A DNA stretch of 64,000 nt from Arthrobacter sp. PsM3. Lineage in GTDB: Bacteria; Actinomycetota; Actinomycetes; Actinomycetales; Micrococcaceae. The notes below the pieces were generated by a model that made no database searches, had not been told where the DNA came from, and was given only the letters and a program-made list of their open reading frames with translations. Shown here piece by piece: positions 60,097 to 64,000 of this stretch (position 1 is its first letter; every line of letters starts with the position of its first letter). Where the stretch lies: assembly GCF_030433895.1 (NCBI RefSeq), contig NZ_JARUXE010000016.1, positions 34,594 through 98,593 of the forward strand, given 5' to 3'. The translations under genes and the position numbers were made by a program.

Positions 60097-61323
60097 ATGA
60101 CATTCCACACCCTCGACGAACTGATCGCTGATGGTGTCCGCGGGCGGTACGTTCTGGTCAGAAGTGACCTGAACGTGCCGCTCGACGGCTCTACAGTGAC
60201 TGATGATGGCCGCATCAAGGCCTCCCTTCCAGTGCTGGCGAAGCTCACGGACGCCGGTGCCCGTGTGCTGGTCACAGCACACCTCGGCCGCCCCAAGGGC
60301 GCCCCGGAGGAGAAGTATTCGCTCAAGCCCGCCGCGGCCCGGCTGGCGGAGCTCGCCCCGTTCAAGGTCTCCCTCGCGAAAGACACCGTCGGCGACGCCG
60401 CCAGGGCATCCGCCGCCGCACTGCAGGACGGCGAAGCCCTCGTCCTGGAGAACGTGCGCTTCGACGCCCGCGAATCCTCCAAGGACGACGCCGAGCGCGG
60501 CGCGTTCGCCGATGAACTGGTGGCCCTCACCGGATCAAACGGCGCCTTCGTGGACGACGCGTTCGGCGCCGTGCACCGCAAGCATGCGTCCGTCTACGAC
60601 GTCGCCACCCGGCTGCCGTCGTACCAGGGCGACCTGGTGCGCACCGAGGTCGAGGTGCTGCGCAAGCTCACCACCGACACCCAGCGCCCCTACGTCGTTG
60701 TGCTCGGTGGTTCCAAGGTCTCGGACAAGCTCGCCGTGATCGACAACCTCATCGGCAAGGCGGACACCATCCTGGTCGGCGGGGGCATGTTGTTTACCTT
60801 CCTCGCCGCCGCGGGACACAAGGTGGCCGGCAGCCTGCTGGAGGCGGACCAGATCCCCGTCGTGCAGGCGTACCTCAAGCGCGCAGCGGACGCCGGGACG
60901 GAATTCGTGGTTCCCACCGACGTCGTGGTGGCCAGCAAGTTTGCTGCCGACGCCCAGCATGAAACGGTGCGCGCCGACGCGATTGAAGAAAGCAGCTTCG
61001 GCGCCCAGGGCATCGGCCTGGACATCGGACCGGAATCGGCCGCTGCCTTCGCGGAACGGATCAAGAGCGCCAGGACGGTGTTCTGGAACGGGCCCATGGG
61101 TGTGTTCGAGTTCCCGGCCTTCGCCGCCGGCACCCGGGCCATCGCCCAGGCGCTGACCGAGACCGGCGCATTCACCGTGGTCGGCGGCGGCGACTCCGCA
61201 GCCGCGGTCCGGACCCTCGGCTTCGCCGATGACCAGTTCGGGCACATTTCCACCGGCGGCGGCGCCAGCCTCGAGTACCTTGAAGGCAAGGAACTCCCCG
61301 GCCTGAGCATCCTGGACCGCTAA
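60097..61323 (+). CDS. pgk: Phosphoglycerate kinase
   Basis: A 408-residue two-domain kinase making ATP from 1,3-bisphosphoglycerate. N-terminal substrate motif [11 protein letters not shown], the AHLGRPKG block, [11 protein letters not shown] at the hinge and the C-terminal [10 protein letters not shown] nucleotide site are present. ATG 60097 is used; the upstream sequence TAGGGTAAG could act as ribosome-binding site. The same TAGGGT, 7 bases before ATG, also resembles a -10 box, so an internal promoter is possible. Confidence 0.97.
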   Translation: MTFHTLDELIADGVRGRYVLVRSDLNVPLDGSTVTDDGRIKASLPVLAKLTDAGARVLVTAHLGRPKGAPEEKYSLKPAAARLAELAPFKVSLAKDTVGDAARASAAALQDGEALVLENVRFDARESSKDDAERGAFADELVALTGSNGAFVDDAFGAVHRKHASVYDVATRLPSYQGDLVRTEVEVLRKLTTDTQRPYVVVLGGSKVSDKLAVIDNLIGKADTILVGGGMLFTFLAAAGHKVAGSLLEADQIPVVQAYLKRAADAGTEFVVPTDVVVASKFAADAQHETVRADAIEESSFGAQGIGLDIGPESAAAFAERIKSARTVFWNGPMGVFEFPAFAAGTRAIAQALTETGAFTVVGGGDSAAAVRTLGFADDQFGHISTGGGASLEYLEGKELPGLSILDR

Positions 61324-61330
61324 ACCAGCC

Positions 61331-61373
61331 AGCCGGCAGGGCGCCTGTCCCAGGACGGGGCGCCCTGCCGGCT
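61331..61373. terminator. Hairpin between pgk and tpiA
   Basis: A perfect 15-bp stem (AGCCGGCAGGGCGCC and its complement) lies 7 bases after pgk and 31 before tpiA. As a partial terminator or RNA-end stabiliser it could make gap-pgk mRNA more abundant than the distal part. Confidence 0.7.
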
Positions 61374-61404
61374 GTTCCACTGCTACGAACATTTTGGAGA
61401 CCAC

Positions 61405-62220
61405 GTGACTACGTCAACCAACGGCAAATTCGCCCGCACGCCCTTCATCGCAGGCAACTGGAAGATGAACATGGACCATGTCCAGGGCATCACCCTCCTG
61501 CAGAAACTCGCCTGGACCCTGTCCGACGCCAAGCACGACTACAGCCGTGTGGAGGTCTCCGTCTTCCCGCCGTTCACCGACCTCCGGGGTGTCCAGACCC
61601 TGGTCCAGGGCGATGAACTCAAGGTCGTCTATGGCGGCCAGGATCTCTCCCCGTTCGATTCCGGCGCGTACACCGGGGACATTTCCGGCCAGTTCCTCGC
61701 CAAGCTCGGCTGCGGCTACGTCCTCGTCGGCCACAGCGAACGCCGCACCCTCCACCACGAATCCGACGAGGTGCTGAACGCCAAGACGAAGGCGGCTCTC
61801 CGGCATGGCATCACCCCCGTGCTCTGCGTCGGCGAAGGACTGGAAATCCGGCAGGCCGGGACACACGTCGACCACACGCTGGCGCAGCTCCGCGCTGGAG
61901 TCGAGGGCCTCACCCCCGAGCAGGCCGCTGAGCTCGTCGTCGCCTATGAGCCGGTCTGGGCCATCGGGACCGGCGAGGTCGCGGGACCGGACGACGCCCA
62001 GGAAATGTGCGCCGCCCTCCGCGCCGAGCTCGCCACCCTCTTCGGGTCGGACACCGCGGCAAAGACCCGGCTGCTGTACGGCGGCTCGGTCAAGGCCAAC
62101 AACGCCGCCTCAATCCTCAAGGAACGCGATGTGGACGGACTGCTGGTCGGTGGTGCCAGCCTGGATGCCGCCGAGTTTGCTAATATTGTCAGGTTCGAGA
62201 GTCACCTGCTGACGGATTAG
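61405..62220 (+). CDS. tpiA: Triosephosphate isomerase
   Basis: A 271-residue TIM-barrel enzyme interconverting dihydroxyacetone phosphate and glyceraldehyde 3-phosphate. Active-site motifs: AGNWKMN (Lys), VLVGHSERR (His), [11 protein letters not shown] (Glu and loop 6) and [11 protein letters not shown] (phosphate). GTG 61405 has GGAGA upstream. It lies after the pgk hairpin and before secG, the conserved actinobacterial order. Confidence 0.97.
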   Translation: MTTSTNGKFARTPFIAGNWKMNMDHVQGITLLQKLAWTLSDAKHDYSRVEVSVFPPFTDLRGVQTLVQGDELKVVYGGQDLSPFDSGAYTGDISGQFLAKLGCGYVLVGHSERRTLHHESDEVLNAKTKAALRHGITPVLCVGEGLEIRQAGTHVDHTLAQLRAGVEGLTPEQAAELVVAYEPVWAIGTGEVAGPDDAQEMCAALRAELATLFGSDTAAKTRLLYGGSVKANNAASILKERDVDGLLVGGASLDAAEFANIVRFESHLLTD

Positions 62221-62269
62221 TCCGGACACAATCGTGGCCCCCGCAATCCAAATCTTCTGAAAGGCCGTC

Positions 62270-62527
62270 GTGGACGTTCTTCATGTCATTCTGCAGGTTC
62301 TCCTGGGTATCACCAGCCTCCTGCTGACCTTGCTCATCCTGCTCCACAAGGGACGCGGCGGCGGTCTGTCCGACATGTTCGGCGGCGGCATGAGCTCCGG
62401 CCTCAGCTCCTCGGGCGTGGCCGAGCGGAACCTGAACCGCTTCACGGTCATCCTCGGGGTCACCTGGGGCGTCGTCATCATCGGCCTTGGCCTGATCATG
62501 CGTTTCAGTGGCGGCGGCGACTCCTAG
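62270..62527 (+). CDS. secG: Preprotein translocase subunit SecG
   Basis: An 85-residue membrane protein with two helices (about 5-23 and 55-76) and the glycine-rich GRGGGLSDMFGGG loop of SecG. It supports the SecYEA protein-export channel. GTG 62270 starts it after a GAAAGG site. Confidence 0.93.
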   Translation: MDVLHVILQVLLGITSLLLTLLILLHKGRGGGLSDMFGGGMSSGLSSSGVAERNLNRFTVILGVTWGVVIIGLGLIMRFSGGGDS

Positions 62528-62647
62528 GACCGCTGCCTAAAAACTTCATAAGGGGTCCTTATGGCCCTCCCCGGCATCGGGAACTGCGAACTACACTTTG
62601 GCTGATTGCAATGCGCATTCCGCCCGCTGAGTAGCCAGGAGTTCCCG

Positions 62648-63028
62648 ATGCTGCATTCCGCCTCCGGATTCCGGGGCATCCGAGTAGGAGCCACCGAAGG
62701 GGCCACGCCCCGCCAAGAACCGCTCAACGGCACCGCTGCCCGCACGCCCCGCATCCGCGTCAGCTACCGGTGCGCCAAGGGCCACGAGACGCCACTGGTC
62801 TTCGCCCAGTTGCCGGATGACCAGATCCCCGGCGTCTGGGACTGCCGCCGCTGCGGCGGTACGGCCACGCGGGACGAGGCACAGTTCGCGCTTGAGGACG
62901 TCCCGGTGGAAGGCTACAAGAGCCACCTGGAATACGTTAAAGAACGGCGCTCCAGCCAGGACGCCGAAGACGTGCTGGCCGGAGCGCTCGAAAGACTGCG
63001 CGCAAACCGGGCCCTCCCGGAGGGATAG
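62648..63028 (+). CDS. rbpA: RNA polymerase-binding protein RbpA
   Basis: A 126-residue actinobacterial transcription factor that binds RNA polymerase and the principal sigma factor. The N-terminal tail has SGFRGIRVGATEG, the central zinc-type core has cysteines in YRCAKGHET and WDCRRCG, and the basic-plus-sigma-interacting region is HLEYVKERRSSQDAEDVL. ATG 62648 with AGGAG is preferred over an in-frame ATG 14 codons upstream. It has its own leader with TACACT (62589-62594) as possible -10. Confidence 0.92.
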   Translation: MLHSASGFRGIRVGATEGATPRQEPLNGTAARTPRIRVSYRCAKGHETPLVFAQLPDDQIPGVWDCRRCGGTATRDEAQFALEDVPVEGYKSHLEYVKERRSSQDAEDVLAGALERLRANRALPEG

Positions 63029-63042
63029 CCGCAGGGAACAGC

Positions 63043-63086
63043 GCAGCGGACCGGCCGCCCCGGCTCGTGCAGCGGACCGGCCGCCC
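63043..63086. repeat. 18-bp direct repeat between rbpA and pgl
   Basis: GCAGCGGACCGGCCGCCC occurs exactly at 63043-63060 and 63069-63086 (period 26), filling most of the 61-base gap between the converging stops. Each copy contains the palindrome CGGCCG. Confidence 0.8.
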
Positions 63087-63089
63087 AGG

Positions 63090-63896
63090 CTAGCTCTTGC
63101 GGACCAGTTGCTGCGGAACCCGGGAAGCCGCGTTTTCGTCGATCAGCCAGAGCGTTTCCATCCGGCCCCGCGGACCGGCCGCCGGCACCTGCACCGGGTT
63201 GGCGCCCGCCAGGGCCAGCCCCACGGCGCCGGCCTTATCCTCGCCGGCGACGACCATCCAGATCTCCGACGCCGTGTTGATGGCAGGCAGCGTCAGCGAA
63301 ATGCGCTCCGGCGGCGGCTTGGGGGAGTTGCGGACCCCCACCACGGAGAGTTCCTTCTCCCGGATGCCGGCCTGTTCCGGGAAGAGCGACGCGACGTGTG
63401 CGTCCGGTCCCACGCCGAGCAGGACGATGTCGAGGCGGGGGAGGGGCGCCGGGTGCTCCGGCCGGTCATCGGACATGTCCGCGGCGTGTTCCGCGGCAGC
63501 TGCCTCGCTGAGCCGGCGGGCGTAGTCGGCGGCCGCCTCCTCGGGGGAACCGAATTCCCCGGTGGAACCCGGCACGTGGATCCGGGCAGGGTCCGCGTTG
63601 ATGTGCGCGAGCAGCGCCTCCTGGGCCTGGACGGCATTGCGCTCGGGGTCGGCGGCAGCGACGAAGCGTTCGTCGCCCCACCAGAAGTTGACCTTGGACC
63701 AGTCGACAGCGCCGGACGCCGGCGACTCGGCCACGGCCTTGAGCGAGCCGATGCCCATCGATCCCCCGGTAAGCACCACCGTCGCCTCACCGTGTTTGTC
63801 CTGGATGTCCACCAGTTTGGTGATCAGGCGGGCCGCGATGGCGGCCATGAGGACGGACGAGTCGGGATGGATGCTTACTCTGGGGTCAGCGCTCAC
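63090..63896 (-). CDS. pgl: 6-phosphogluconolactonase
   Basis: A 268-residue NagB-fold hydrolase of the oxidative pentose phosphate pathway. The blocks VVLTGGSMGIGSL, FWWGDERFV and IVLLGVGPDAHVASLFP are diagnostic. I chose GTG 63894-63896, because AAGGA lies about 12 bases upstream; a GTG at 63908 is directly against that AAGGA and less suitable. It overlaps the end of opcA by 11 bases, so both come from one operon (probably zwf-opcA-pgl). Confidence 0.92.
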   Translation of the reverse strand: MSADPRVSIHPDSSVLMAAIAARLITKLVDIQDKHGEATVVLTGGSMGIGSLKAVAESPASGAVDWSKVNFWWGDERFVAAADPERNAVQAQEALLAHINADPARIHVPGSTGEFGSPEEAAADYARRLSEAAAAEHAADMSDDRPEHPAPLPRLDIVLLGVGPDAHVASLFPEQAGIREKELSVVGVRNSPKPPPERISLTLPAINTASEIWMVVAGEDKAGAVGLALAGANPVQVPAAGPRGRMETLWLIDENAASRVPQQLVRKS

Positions 63897-64000
63897 TGGG
63901 ACGGACACTCCTTAGATTGGTACGTGGCAGTCCAATAGTAATCACTTCACCGAACACTTCATCCGGGTCGAGGCGGCGGAGTTCTTCGGCGAGGCAGTCC
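63886..64000 (-). CDS. opcA: Glucose-6-phosphate dehydrogenase assembly protein OpcA, C-terminal end
   Basis: The last 37 codons of a minus-strand gene that enters from the right edge. The visible end contains DCLAEELRRLDPDEVFGEV and stops at TGA (63886-63888) inside the start of pgl. This matches the OpcA C-terminus and the conserved zwf-opcA-pgl order of actinobacteria. OpcA is needed for active glucose-6-phosphate dehydrogenase. Only the tail is visible, so the call rests partly on position. Confidence 0.75.
   Translation of the reverse strand, partial: DCLAEELRRLDPDEVFGEVITIGLPRTNLRSVRPSER

Noticed and set aside
62577..62605. GGGAAC upstream of rbpA as a SigR/SigH-type promoter (rbpA is a SigR target in Streptomyces)
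   Set aside because: The expected GTT about 18-20 bases downstream is not present; TACACT offers a simpler -10.

Overview
This is a high-G+C actinobacterial chromosome segment, most likely from Arthrobacter/Pseudarthrobacter or a close Micrococcaceae relative. The evidence is the block uvrC-rapZ-yvcK-whiA-(sod)-gap-pgk-tpiA-secG-rbpA, a CoaE-GrpB fusion, a mycothiol-type maleylpyruvate isomerase, RbpA and OpcA, frequent GTG starts and many 4-base gene overlaps. No rRNA, tRNA, CRISPR array, transposase or phage gene was recognised; the window reads as ordinary chromosome with some metabolic islands.

Layout. 1-3784: a form I aerobic CO dehydrogenase operon (coxM-coxS-coxL, minus strand, coxL running off the left edge) with a divergent LysR regulator. 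3910-6791: a small DUF6457-like protein and a large FdhF/YdeP-type molybdopterin oxidoreductase. 7007-10146: dienelactone hydrolase, TspO/MBR protein and an acyl-CoA ligase. 10370-14317: a beta-CASP metallo-beta-lactamase RNase, an erythromycin-esterase homologue and a tandem universal stress protein, with DosR-like boxes in front of the first and last. 15196-21566: a complete 3-hydroxybenzoate/gentisate pathway (uptake, 6-hydroxylase, gentisate dioxygenase, maleylpyruvate isomerase, fumarylpyruvate hydrolase) with an IclR regulator and two matching operator-like sites. 21789-23302: PiT phosphate transporter plus a small membrane partner. 23434-37281: housekeeping and repair genes (polA, rpsA, coaE, uvrB) and a TerC protein behind a yybP-ykoY manganese riboswitch. 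37384-43921: a decayed MFS gene, a peptidase-like hydrolase with a minisatellite in front, acetyltransferase, DUF3516-type helicase and a methyltransferase. 44097-48231: heterodimeric ABC exporter with a GntR repressor. 48322-57997: uvrA, phosphatase, plsC, uvrC, rapZ, yvcK, whiA. 58170-64000: superoxide dismutase, lower glycolysis, secG, rbpA, and the pentose phosphate genes pgl and (partial) opcA.

The observations most worth following are: (1) an intergenic repeat family of five ~80-bp units with fixed 18-nt spacing between three dyads; (2) a near-perfect intrinsic terminator with eight T's inside the first codons of the phosphate transporter, written in rare codons; (3) a shared promoter-to-start geometry suggesting that uvrA, uvrB, uvrC, polA and several other genes make leaderless mRNAs; (4) matching palindromes at both gentisate promoters; (5) DosR-like boxes linking the 10.2-14.3 kb stress genes; (6) a LexA-like box at uvrA.
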